The translations under genes were made by a program, and so were the position numbers. The notes beneath the pieces are model-generated. The model had not been told where the DNA came from. It saw only the letters and a program-made list of their open reading frames with translations, and ran no database searches. A stretch of DNA of 39,712 nucleotides from Priapulus caudatus (taxonomy: Eukaryota; Priapulida; Priapulimorpha; Priapulimorphida; Priapulidae): NCBI RefSeq assembly GCF_000485595.1, contig NW_014577656.1:128627-168338 (forward strand), written 5' to 3'. Each line of letters starts with the position of its first letter. Positions within the stretch are counted from its first letter, which is position 1. This document shows positions 28,201-38,734 of the stretch, in pieces.

Positions 28201-31172
28201 GTGCTTCAGCACAGGACTGAACAGCGTTATGGTGATGCCACTGAGAAAACGAGGTCAATGGAAGCGTGAGATTAAAACCAAAAGATATTGCTCATCCATT
28301 CGAAATTCGTGAGAAAAACAGCATAGTACCGCTACGTAGCATAGGTGGAAGAATACGAAAGAGACCAACCCTGTATCAGTACAGGCATCCTTGAGTTGCA
28401 AGATAGGCCTAGTGGATCAGACTTACCGTATGATGTTGACACCGAAGTAGAGGACTAGCATGTAGAACCAGTCTTTCTCGTTAATGTCATTCATTGCTTG
28501 CTCGGTGATGACAACTCCAACCAGAATGAAGATCAGTGTATTAGCAAGATAAGCGAGCATCTCCCAGAACCTGCATGTATACGTGAACAGATGCTTGTGA
28601 AGTTGTGGATGTACGTACATGATGGTGCAGGTATTCAGCTTTGCAGCAAATGCATTACAACTCACATACATGGTGACATCAGCTGGAGCAATGAACAGGA
28701 ATGCAACTGCACTTAAATCTATGTTAGTGTTCACCTGTATAGAATATGCTTGGCTACCAAGAATAATTTTGATGCTTTTCTTTAGTATCATTTATAAGGT
28801 GAAACCACTATTATAGATTGATCACATCTATAAAGAAGTCTTTTGCAGCTTCTCTTGAGTGATGTGTTTTTTTCTCCCCCCTATACTACACAAGTATGTA
28901 ACAATATAATGACTACCACTTTACCTGTGCAAGGAGCCTTCAACCTCAGGACTAATCACTGTTCGTTCTGCACTTAGTGTGATACCAAGCACAACCACTG
29001 CCAACACACCTGAAACAGACAGAACAGACAGTCTTAGATTTATGCAAAACGAGGATAGCATGACTCATGCAGCCTTTGATTTGGTCCAGTAACATGCAGA
29101 AGCAGATGCAACCTTGTCATGCCTTCATATACAAGAGGAACGCATAAGTAACATGACACCCAACTGACCTATCCGTCTGACGTGTTTTACTGACAGCTCT
29201 GGACAAGATAGTTCATTTTGAAAAACACTGATTGGCAAGGAAGTGTTGCAAATACGACATTTTTGCCCCATGCATGGAAACATGTACAAACTGGTCGAAT
29301 ATTACCAGTTATTCCAGTTACAGTATCCAAGGTTGCACAGTTACTACGCTTAGACAGACAGGTGAATTTGCTAAAACTGCAAATCAGTAAGAAAACCGTA
29401 AAGATTAATCAGTCACCTGACACCTCCAGCACAGCCTCTCCCACGTAGAAAGTGACGTATGTGGCAGCCAGAGTGATTGTGATCTCCGTGATCGCGTCGT
29501 TGAAGATGTTCGACAGCCAGAAGATGGTGATCTTCGACATGATGAATCCAAAGACGGGTCCGCCAATGGCGATGCGCACAAATTTGAGAACAATGTCACC
29601 GGCACCCATCGTGGGTTTCATTGGGTCTGCCATTTCCAGAAGCACGTTAAACATGACGATCGCAGCACCATCATTCAACAGCGATTCACCTTCGATGGTT
29701 GTTGCAAGTTGTTTGGATGCTCCTATAGGGCAGATAAAATACAGAATTCAGTTTAGGGACGTTTATATATGGGAGCTTATTTCAAATCTTAGCCGTGTGG
29801 ATGCGTGTGATGGTGTGGCGAAATATAATGACAGCTGGAGTCCTAGGCAATTCTGAGAAGGATTGTTACACAGGATATTGACCAAAATGCCAACACGTAC
29901 CTAGGTCTTTGAGAAGTGAAACCACGGCAACAGGATCTGTTGCACTCACTATGCTTCCAAATAACAGTGATACCTCAAAGCTCCATCCATAGTCAAAAAC
30001 ATTCATTGCCATTATTGCAGTCAGAAAGGATGCCACAACTGAAACACACGTAAACACAAATTAAGTACAACTACCAGGTACAGATAATGATCTTTATTGT
30101 ATTTCTGTTCCACTTTTCAACTGCATACTACCTCTTTGCAATTATCACATATTTCCCTGTTTTTGAAAATGACATAGATCTATAGGAACATCATATTCTT
30201 CAGTGTTTCTTAACCATTTTGATTGCAACTTGATTAAACAGTGATCATTAGACTAGCACAGATCCAAATGCTGTGGCCACAATGCATCTATGAAAGATAC
30301 TTTAGGCATCTTTTTTAGCAACTAAGATTAATGGCATTCAGTGACTCGCTTTTGGAATCATGACCACCGTGCTAATATATATACTTACGTAAGCCTGGAA
30401 GAGCTAGAGTGACAATCTGCATAAAGGATCTGAAAAATGTATGTGCTTCCATTGCAAATGCCGACTCAAATATCAACACTGGTAAGAAAATATGTAGGAT
30501 AATTTGTGGATCCATCTGTGCCATCTTAGTGTAGTTCCCAACTGATTCATACTGTTTTGATATTAGGCCCATGAATGAACCAAGTATCAACAGTGCTACT
30601 GTGTATGGCAGTGGCAACTTCGGGAAATGTGCAGACCATACTTTTAGAAGTGTTCGTACCAGTGCTAAAAAAGAAGATAAACACCCATTCAATGATTGAT
30701 GCAAAAAAGAAAATGTCCTCACATTCAATTGATATTTGATAGTAGGGTAGGAAATCAAATTATTCTGTTGCAACACACATTGCATTTGTACTTGTTGCAA
30801 CAATTTTCATTGTGCCAATTCAATGAAATTTTTTCACTTTGCCAATTCAATGAAAACACAATTTTCATTGTGTCAATACTTCCCTCCAAGCGAACAGCAC
30901 CCAAACAAGAAAATGTCCTCACATTCTATTGATATTTGATATAGTACTATTATTAGGAAATCAAACTATTCTTTTGCAACACACGTTGCATTTGTAGGCC
31001 TACTTAATTGTACTTGTTGCAACAATTTCCATTTTGCCAATTCAATGAAAGCACAATTTTCATTGTGTCAATACTTGCCTCCAAGCGAACAGCACCCAAA
31101 CAAGAACAATATTGCATAAGGTGGTTCAGTAATGTGTTCTCCATCTTGCTCGCCAACTATCTCATTTGCCAT
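19218..31172 (-). CDS. SLC9C1: Sperm-type Na+/H+ exchanger with voltage sensor and cyclic-nucleotide-binding domain, complete
   Basis: Twenty-six exons read leftward: 31079-31172, 30389-30664, 29901-30038, 29417-29722, 28925-29009, 28427-28570, 28075-28240, 27783-27864, 27259-27440, 26827-26967, 26513-26610, 26270-26330, 25934-26058, 25154-25418, 24744-24977, 24140-24365, 23694-23818, 23279-23404, 21984-22124, 21580-21777, 21013-21150, 20499-20699, 20063-20215, 19836-19928, 19469-19552, 19218-19325. All phases agree; 1,329 residues. Exchanger, residues 1-430: SATDPVAVV (Asp158), GESLLNDGAAIVM (Asn186-Asp187, ion site), TWGGLRGAV (Arg380). Voltage sensor, about 600-800: S4 KIAKIFRLLRISRVFRLFK, with seven basic residues every third position (781-799). 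CNBD, about 940-1075: GEMGIMTLRPRAATI (Glu1051, Arg1060). The C-terminal tail includes RKRSS. In sea urchin sperm this family is opened by hyperpolarisation, tuned by cAMP, and alkalinises the flagellum. Least certain: exons 1 and 23-26. Confidence 0.94.
20300..20510. repeat. Minisatellite (about 50-bp units) spanning SLC9C1 exon 22 splice donor
   Basis: Four units of ACAGACAGNGGGAGGGAGCATG followed by TACGTATGTGTGCGGCTCCTG or close variants lie in intron 22. The last unit (plus-strand order) runs into the donor of exon 22. On the minus strand each unit carries a CTGCAG or ATGCAG-like copy of the exon end; only the true copy is followed by GT. Confidence 0.8.
22203..22220. repeat. (TA)n microsatellite in SLC9C1 intron 18
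   Basis: A short TA alternation of about 18 bp, with no other feature attached. Confidence 0.8.
22230..23278. other. SLC9C1 intron 18, likely containing an old repeat
   Basis: The long intron has repeated GACCTTTGACC/TTGACCCC motifs (about 22850-23070) and a GACGGACGGACG end segment near 23150-23170. These resemble a degraded dispersed repeat, but I cannot find both ends or a target duplication. No exon is recognised. Confidence 0.35.
23860..24085. repeat. CA-rich simple repeat with a 28-bp unit, SLC9C1 intron 16
   Basis: ACACATCCCTGCATACACGC followed by GCGCACGC is repeated two to three times, then the tract passes into (CACACG)n. It lies between exons 17 and 16. Confidence 0.8.
25442..25684. 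mobile_element. MITE with TTA duplication in SLC9C1 intron 13
   Basis: AGCTGGGTTTACACTACCGA at the left and its near-perfect reverse complement (TCGGTAGTGTAAACCGAGCT) at the right are flanked by TTA on both sides (25439-25441, 25685-25687). Further inverted matches (TTGGTGAATTGGACCAACT versus TTGGTCCAACTCGCCAA) continue inward. Three-base TTA duplications are typical of PIF/Harbinger elements. No protein is encoded. Confidence 0.75.
27478..27610. repeat. GA-rich microsatellite in SLC9C1 intron 8
   Basis: A purine-only GAGA/AGAGATAGAGAAAG tract of about 130 bp lies 38 bp upstream (transcript sense) of the exon 9 acceptor, so on the transcript it forms a long pyrimidine tract before that splice site. 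Confidence 0.85.
30700..31105 (-). repeat. Two tandem units of about 195 bp, each containing the 3' end of SLC9C1 exon 1
   Basis: Unit A (about 30710-30908) and unit B (about 30909-31105) both run AAAATGTCCTCACATTC ... TTGCAACACAC ... CATTGTGTCAATACTT and end in CTCCAAGCGAACAGCACCCA. The last segment is the end of exon 1 on the minus strand. Unit B carries the used donor (GGAG|GCAAGTATT); unit A has GGAGGGAAGTATT, in which the donor dinucleotide is GG. The duplication therefore left a dead copy of the exon end in intron 1. Confidence 0.82.
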
Positions 31173-31491
31173 GGTTAATGGTTGGTAGACCTAAATTAAT
31201 ATGCCTACTAGCAAGTACTACTACTAGTAGGCTACTAGTTTCTCTCACCAACAAGTCAACAACGCTCACAGAACCACATCGCGGCACCTGACGAGCGTGG
31301 TGGAGTGTATTACTGAATAGTTATTTGTGCCACGCTGGGATCCTTCAAAAACTCTTTAAAATTACTTCGATTTGGAAGCAACGCCACGGTTTGTCACTTT
31401 CTTAATATTATCATGCAGTAGTAAAATTGAATTTGAATAAGGTAATAAGCACTAAAGCAGTAAAAAGAACGGCACTGCTGACGCGCGAAGT

Positions 31492-31503
31492 GTCACCGGT
31501 AAC
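31492..31503. promoter_or_regulatory. RFX X-box candidate upstream of SLC9C1
   Basis: GTCACCGGTAAC fits the X-box consensus GTNRCC(N0-3)RGYAAC with zero spacer. It lies 320 bp upstream of the SLC9C1 start codon, and a further half-site GGCAAC follows at 31507-31512. RFX factors control many ciliary and flagellar genes, and the family product is a flagellar protein. Whether the site is bound is unknown. Confidence 0.5.
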
Positions 31504-31512
31504 AATGGCAAC

Positions 31513-32150
31513 CAGTGACGTTATGCTCGTTGGAAAGGAACAAGAGGCGCCACAAATGCTTTCCGGTTTTACTAATGGAGGGAGGGGTACAGGGGCGGGG
31601 GCGGAGGTACAAGAGAAGGGGGACGGGAGACAGTGGAGCTAGCATGCAGGGGCGGCGCAGGCCCGGCCGTACCCAGCATTTTATTTGGGGGGGGCGGCAA
31701 TGCATGAGCAAGTGAATGTGTGGCGAATTTCAGGGGGTAGATTCATCAAGCTGCGTACGCAAATATTTTGCGTAAATCTTGTGTACGCATCGACGTTGCC
31801 TAGTTGCGATTCATCAACACAGTATTTAGTAACTTTGCGTACGATTCGGCGTACGCAAGCGCGAGGGCCGTTTTAGGTGCGATTCTTCAAGCTAAATTTA
31901 CGCCTAAAAACCTTGCCGTAACTCTTAACACGAGCTGACAGGTGCGTACAACCACTCGAATTTCCGCATGGTGTTTCGGGCAGCATACCGGCAGGCAGCA
32001 TTATTTTATTGACGAAAACATTATACAATTACTACTTAACTAGAAAAAATAAATAAAATAATGTACCTATACTACACAGACAGGCGGCGCCTTTGACGCC
32101 CTTCTTTTGTCATAAGCTTGGCATTGTTTTCGTTATAAGCGAGTTTCGTT
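31513..32150. other. Upstream spacer with degraded repeat pieces
   Basis: There is a G-rich stretch with CAGGGGCG pieces (31588-31690), then a block (31735-31925) with repeated GCGTACGC and ATTCATCAAGCT/ATTCTTCAAGCT motifs that looks like an old element. No gene is recognised. Confidence 0.4.
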
Positions 32151-32154
32151 AGTT

Positions 32155-33245
32155 AGCCGTGTACGTGTACCAGCACGCACGTGTACGTCCACACGCACGC
32201 ACTTGTAACGTGCACACGTACGCACGTGTACGTGCCACACGCATCGCACACATGCCACAACGCACGCAACGCCGTGTAGCGTACACACGCACGCAGCGCA
32301 CTGTGTAGCGTGCACACGCACGTACGTGTACGTGACACACACACGCACGCACGTGCACATGCACGCACGCACGCACGCCACGCCACGCGCGCCCATGTAC
32401 GTACAGCACGCACGCACGCACAGCACGTTTATACTGTGCAGCACGACGCGCACGGTGCACGATGCACCGCAGCAACACACGTGTAGCGTGCACAACCCGG
32501 CACGCCACGCACGCTACGATGTATGATACACACACGCACGTACGCAGCGTGTACGTGACAGCACGCACACACTCACGCACGCACGCCAGCCGTGTACGTA
32601 CGCACACGAACGCGACGCATCGCAGTCGCACGTGTAGCGTGGCACCACGTACGCACGCCCGTCGTAACGTACAGCACGCCACACGCACGCCACGTGTTAG
32701 GGGTGCACACGCACGCCACGTAGTGTACGTGGCACACACCACCGCACGCACGTGCACATGCACGCACAAGCAGCGCCCGTGTAACGATGAGCACGGCACC
32801 ATCGCGCGCGTCGCGTGTACGTGGCAAAGCACGCACGTGTAGTACAGTCTGCACCCGCGACGGACGCACGTTTACGTGCACACACATGCAACGCACGACG
32901 TGTACGTGCACACGCTCACGCACGCAGCGTGTGTAGCTGTGCACGAATGCACGCACGCTCACACGGCGATACGCACAAGCAACGCACGTGTACGTCACAC
33001 GCGCACGCACGTACGTGTACGTACACAGCGATCACAGCACGCACGTGTAACGTAGCAACGAGCACGCGACACGTGGTAGTACACGACGCACGGACGCCTG
33101 TGTTACGTACACACGCACTCACGGCACGTGTACCTGTCACACACACACAAACGCACACGTGCACATGCACGTCCGCACGCACCACGTGTACGTGACGCAC
33201 GCACGCAACGTGTACGTACACACGCACGGCACGCACGTGTACGTG
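32155..33245. repeat. 1.1-kb ACGTGTACGTG/CACGCACG array
   Basis: Tandem units of about 25-30 bp are built from ACGTGTACGTG and CACACGCACGCACG, with frequent single-base slips between copies. The tract is almost purely alternating purine-pyrimidine, prone to Z-DNA, and each ACGTGTACGT core is close to self-complementary. All open frames in it are by-products of base composition. Confidence 0.9.
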
Positions 33246-33622
33246 GTGCCTGCTTTCATGAGTGTAAACGCAAATCATACAACGAAAATGGGACACTAAT
33301 CTACATCCCAGCACATCATGTAGACAGACGAGGACGGACTAGACGACGCATTATGGTTTAAATTACAAAGAGAGGCGTTCTTCGGTTCCTACGCGCACAG
33401 TGTTGATTGTTTATGCTAGGCACACCCCTCGCACAAGCAGCTAGCTAGGATGGCGTAGTGGGCTTTACACTGCGATTCTCAACCATTTTGCGCGTACGTA
33501 GGACCTACGATGGCGTTGATGACATCGCACCTAACGGGCTTTTGGCGTACGTACTTCGTAGAAACGCTTTGCGTAGGCGGCAATCGACTATTTAAGCAAC
33601 GTTTGAATGGGAAATCCGGCCC

Positions 33623-34105
33623 CAGGGGCGTAAAATCGCGTACCGAGGAGGGGGGGGGGATGAATGCGCGATAGCCATCAACATACTAGCACGAGCACAG
33701 AGGCCCACAATAATTTAGCACCACGACGGCGCGCGATCGCGCGCACGCACGGCCAACGCACGCACGGCACGCAACGACACACACGACACAACACACACAC
33801 AGCACAGCACACAGCACCACACATACACACAACACCACACACAAAACACACGCACGCACGCTCGGGTCGGGACACGCGACCACGCACACACACGACCACA
33901 CACACAGCTACACACACACACACACACCAGGGGCGTAAAATCCGTAACCGAGGAGGTGGGGGGGGGATGATCGGCGATAGCGCATCACATACTAGCAGCG
34001 AGCGTAAGCCCACACAATAATTTACACACTGAAGCCTACGCCCCGCGCGCGATCGCGCACAGCACGGAACATACATACACACACCACCACAGCAGGGGCG
34101 GAATC
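33623..34105. repeat. Tandem repeat of about 305 bp, two noisy copies (second partial)
   Basis: Both copies begin CAGGGGCGTAAAATC, continue with an accession-like CCGAGGAGG, a run of G, ATAGC, ATACTAGCA and CACAATAATTTA, and then GCGCGCGATCGCGC. Copy one is followed by CA-rich DNA; copy two is interrupted near 34080-34095 by a CAGGGGCGGAATCCAGAA element end. Confidence 0.75.
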
Positions 34106-34579
34106 CAGAATTTTTGAAAAGGGGTGTCCAGGAAGTAATGAAAGGGCACTTTTTGTTTGGGCTATACATTTGTTCTGGTGCTTTTAAAGCTCGCGAAGGC
34201 ACTTTTGGTGGGGTTTGGGGCCCATCCCGGCAAAGATTTTTTATTAAAAAATTGGTGCAATTCTGAGAGCATCTGAGCCAGAATTTTGAATGTCTAGAAT
34301 GCAAAAATTTATCAGATCCGGTCGCCCGCCGGACACCGGAGCTGCGGACACCTCTTTGCCATTTCTATAAGTTTTTATAACGAAATTTACATATATATAA
34401 GTAAATCTTTATCAGAAAACTAGGGCGCTAAAACAAGATTTTTTTAATGGAGACAATATTAAGAGGAAGTGTGTGTGTGTGTGATGTGCGTGCGTGCGTG
34501 CGTGCGTTGGCGTGCGTGCGTGGCGTGCGTGCAATGCCCGTGTGTGTGTGCTGTGTGTGTGTGTGTGGTGTGTGTGTGT

Positions 34580-34610
<31 letters not shown>

Positions 34611-35145
34611 GCGCGCACGCGCGGGCGTGCGTGTGTGTGTAGATTTTTTCCTTTTTTTGTGGTAAAAAGGGGGGGTGCCGGACCGGCGCCTCGACCCACC
34701 CTCCCTGGTCAGCGCGACCCTGCACCACACACAGCACACACACTAACACACACACACACACACAACACGCCTCCTCAGCACACACACAACACACACACAG
34801 CGACACAGCCCAGCACACGTGAGCCAGCACACACACACACACGCAATATACACACACACACCGCACACGCATACACACACACACAACAGCACACATCAGG
34901 CACACACACCACAGCTCCACACGAACACACACAACCACACACACATCACCACACAACACACACGACCACCACACCACGAGCACACACACACACAGCACAC
35001 ACACACGACTACATACATTTAATACATGCAATACTAACATGAATTTGAAAATATTTAAGGCCATTTTTTGGGCCCAAATATTTGAGAGCCCGTTTTGGGG
35101 GGGGCGACCGCCCCCCACCGCCGCCCCCTGGCTACGCGCCTGGGG
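34092..35145. mobile_element. Possible composite element with CAGGGGCGG / CCGCCCCCTGGC ends
   Basis: It starts CAGGGGCGGAATCCAGAATT and ends near CCCCCTGGCTACGCGCCTGG, which resembles the CAGGGG-type ends found elsewhere in the window. The middle has a GT-rich block (34468-34645) facing a CA-rich block (34725-35010), with the GC-rich segment 34668-34724 between them. The ends are not a clean inverted pair, so the boundaries are tentative. Confidence 0.35.
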
Positions 35146-35265
35146 CGAGGAGACGGGAGAAAAGAGGGCGGGGAGCGGGAGGGAAGGAGCGGGAGTAGGG
35201 AGGCCAGTGGGCGGGAGGATTTTCATACAAAACAAACTATTATACTATGTTGTAGCGTGAAACTT

Positions 35266-35267
<2 letters not shown>

Positions 35268-35311
<44 letters not shown>

Positions 35312-35315
35312 AGAG
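35268..35315. repeat. (GA)n microsatellite
   Basis: A perfect GA alternation of about 40 bp followed by AAAAGAGAGAG. Confidence 0.9.
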
Positions 35316-36785
35316 AGTATACCAAGTAGAGAAAAATAAAAGAAATCCATAGCACGAGAAATATATACATGAGAAAATACATTGTACGGGAATTTTTACG
35401 CAAACTGTCAGAGAAACTAAGTGCATTGACATTCAAAAAATAAAATGCAAAATATAAAGGATCCTGGGGTGTTGAGGGAGGGAGATAGGAGGACAGGAAA
35501 GGGAGGTGGAGGAGAGGGGAGGGAGGCGGAGAAATACAACCCCTGTACGAATAGAGTAATTAAATGCTGGTGCATTTCCAGGACATGTGTCGCCTATTAG
35601 CTCTTTGAATGAAATTTACATTTTTAAATGATTGCGACTCTGCCCGACAAACTTTAAACGGACTATAGGTTACACTACAGGAACGCTTAATTTCATTTGT
35701 ATGGCAGCGTGTTGAAAGAAGTGATTGACAGTCAAATCGACACCGAAAAACTTGGTGCAGTCGAACTTGATTGTGTCTGGATTAATACCATCATTCGATA
35801 CAATCAAAATAGAAAGTTATATTTTGTACGTTTGATAGTAGCAATTAAGTGTGTCGCGTTTTTCTCAGACGCTAGCTATCTGGTCGTGTCGATCATCCGT
35901 TAAGAGAATATATAAACTAATTATGCGTACGAACGTGTTCCTAGATTTGATCCGGCGATAACATTAGCACCATGCAATTTCTGCCAGAAATAGAAAATGA
36001 CCGGCAATGTTACTTGTGATGTTAGAAGAAAAGAATAACGAGACAAGTTGTAAAGAATAAATAATGGTTCAGAACTCGAAATTGAACGACGTTTAAAATT
36101 TTCATTGAACTCTGTTTATTTGTGCGATTAACGTGCAGTTAGGGCTAGTTCTCATGTTCCTAAAGCACCAACGCCACCCCACCACCGCGAATGCCCTGGG
36201 AATAGTAATGTTAAAAATACATAAATGATTCGTGAGTGCATTTTTTTCAGCGGCGTAAATGTGCTGACTAAAACAATTATGCGACGGCAAAAAAAGCGGG
36301 CCGAGCGCTTTGCGATAGCGAACTACAATATCGCTTTAACAATGATCGCTATACTTGCAGCGCGTGCTATTATAGCCTCTTGCATCGGTAGGAAGAATAA
36401 CATGCCAAGGTACAGAGCAATTATGGTATGTAGCAACCAAAGACACATCACACGCTGCCTGAGGGGCGCGCTGCCATCATTAGTCCTAACATAACGTGTG
36501 CACGCACGCTGTTTCCACCCGCAGAGAGATTTGAATGCGTGTTCGAATTTATATGCAGACGCATTCTCGCGCGCGTTGAAGAACAGCTCGTGGAGTGAGG
36601 CTAGAAAACTTGCCGAGAGCAGGAGAAAGGGTAGGGCAGGCAAGGAGCCGAGGCTTGAATGTGAGAGAGGGCGAGAGAAGCCGGAGGGGGGGGGGGGGGT
36701 CGGGGTAAGGGAAGTGGAGAGGATGTGATGTAATCCCTATAGGGCTACTACTATATTGGGTTACATATGACACGAGCAAGACCAT
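35316..36785. other. Spacer with no recognised gene
   Basis: A purine-rich G/A stretch occurs at 35470-35535 and a (G)n run at about 36687-36700. Short open frames at 35697-35903 (plus) and 36323-36643 (minus) have no family resemblance and no splice-site context that I can support. Confidence 0.4.
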
Positions 36786-36824
36786 GAATGTGTGACTCTA
36801 CCAACACCCAAAACATTGTGGGGA

Positions 36825-36881
36825 TTACACACATACACACACGCACACACACACACGCTCGCGCGCGCATACACACACACA

Positions 36882-36918
<37 letters not shown>

Positions 36919-37039
36919 ACACACACCGCATACACACACACACGGACACGCGCACGCACGCACGCACGCACAGGCGCGCACACACCACACACACACACGC
37001 GTCGTGCTCGCGCCGCGCGCACATACACGCACACGTACA

Positions 37040-37086
<47 letters not shown>

Positions 37087-37095
37087 CACACACAC

Positions 37096-37165
<70 letters not shown>
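36825..37165. repeat. (CA)n / (CACACG)n followed by (TA)n
   Basis: A CA-rich tract of about 270 bp passes directly into about 60 bp of pure TA. Both are prone to slippage, so the assembled lengths are unreliable. Confidence 0.92.
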
Positions 37166-38240
37166 CTATATATTATAGCACACACTCATGTGAGGTTTCC
37201 ACTTATACAGGAAAGTCTAAATGTGACTTAATTATAGAAACATTATAAACCGCTGACTCTCCCTAACAGTAACAGTCTAACATAATCAGTTATGTTATTT
37301 ATCTCACAATACTACATTACGCGCTGGCACAGATACGCTCCAGACTGGTAACATCATATCAGGAGTCTATCATATTGAATAGACTCCTGATCATATATCA
37401 CGATATATTACGACCTTTAACTGTCCCAGTAATATGATAGAGGGAGGCCTGGTGTAATTTTTCATTATTATATATCTAATCTAACGCATATATACGTCGA
37501 AAATTTATCTACATATACATATTTATATTCCTGCCACGCAGACTTACACGCACATGCACGCACGGCACGCGCACACACACGCACGCATACGAAGACACGC
37601 ACACACAGCATCACACGCCGAAATACAAGCTTCAATAACGCACAGTTTATATCAAGCTTCAATCACATTATGGAAGTTTATGAAGAGTTCTCATTCAAAT
37701 GGCTTATACAAACGTATTACTTATAAGCTGTATAGGTGAAAAACCAAGCCTAGATAATACATCGTAAACACCCCAAGATCAAATATTATCAGGATGAATA
37801 ATATAGATTTAATGAAGGAATAATAGGATGAATAATCTCTATTATTCACTCCTGAAATTATCACGGGAAGTCTATACATCATGCAGACACAGTGATCGTG
37901 GATTCTGATTTGAGCAAACACCTTTCGAACAGGTGCTTTCCGCGCGCATTCTCTTGTACCTAAAACGTGATTATCCGTTGTTCTAGTAGCATCTTACGCT
38001 AAGTATTTATATTTTATAAACATTCATAATTTATAATTTCCTATGTTGCTTTTGTGAATTCACAGTGTCTTGTTAATTGATGTATAGTTATAAACAGGTT
38101 GGACTGTGTTGGTGAAGACAGATCTTATAACAAACACTGCAGTGATGACTGGGCGTTTTCTTACGATAGCATTTCTTTTATTCTTTTACGCTATCTTAGT
38201 ATATTAAAACCCATACTGGGAACACATCATGCGTAATACG
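37166..38240. other. AT-rich spacer with a small hairpin
   Basis: No gene is recognised. Near 37360-37392 the sequence TCAGGAGTCTATCATATTGA is followed by ATAGACTCCTGA, a short hairpin. A GATGAATAAT motif recurs at about 37792 and 37828. Confidence 0.4.
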
Positions 38241-38257
38241 CCTGTGTGTATAGATAG

Positions 38258-38655
38258 CGTGTCTGTGTGTGCGTGTTGGCGTTGTTGCGTGTGCGTGTGC
38301 GTGTTCGTGTGCGTGAGCGTGTGCGTGTGCGTGTGCGTGCTGTGCGTGTGCGTGTGCGTGTGGCGTGTGCGTGTGCGTGTGCGTGTGCGTGTGCGTGTGC
38401 GTGTGCGTGTGCGTGCACGCGCGCGCGCGCGTGTGTGTGTGTGTGGTACGTGCGTGCGTGTGTGTACGTGTGCGTGCGTGTGCGTGCGTGGGCGTGCGTG
38501 TGCGTGCGTGCGTGCGTGTGCGTGCGTGCGTGCGCGGGCCAGCTCGTGGATGTGTGTGTGTACGCGTACGTCCGTGCGTGCGTGCGTGCGTGTGTGCGTG
38601 CGTGCGTGTGCGTGCGTGCGTGCGCGGGCCCGCTCGTGATGTGTGTGTGTGTGTT
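38258..38655. repeat. (GTGCGT)n array
   Basis: About 400 bp of GTGCGTGTGCGT and GCGTGCGTGCGT repeats, with a duplicated segment GCGCGGGCCAGCTCGTG / GCGCGGGCCCGCTCGTG at about 38532 and 38622. The tract is alternating purine-pyrimidine and open in several frames without coding meaning. Confidence 0.9.
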
Positions 38656-38734
38656 GCACTAAACCGTTTTTAAATCTTGAATCTAAATCCCGACTCCCGC
38701 GTAGATAGTACAAATCAATACAGGCGCAAAGACA

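Noticed and set aside
31427-31876. Short plus-strand frames as an extra gene upstream of SLC9C1
   Set aside because: The peptides are compositionally driven by G-rich repeat pieces, with no domain or splice support.
32149-33314. Open frames up to 227 residues in the ACGT/CACG array
   Set aside because: They are arginine/histidine/cysteine/threonine repeats produced by the array; both strands are open in several frames.
33664-35235. Open frames up to 258 residues rich in His-Thr or Cys-Val
   Set aside because: They are translations of CA/GT repeats, with no start context, domains or splice structure.
36751-37185. Cysteine-valine-rich 144-residue frame with a (YI)n start
   Set aside because: It is the (TA)n and (CA)n microsatellites read on the minus strand.
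38204-38713. His-Thr-Arg and Cys-Val-Arg frames
   Set aside because: They are the (GTGCGT)n array in both strands, not a gene.
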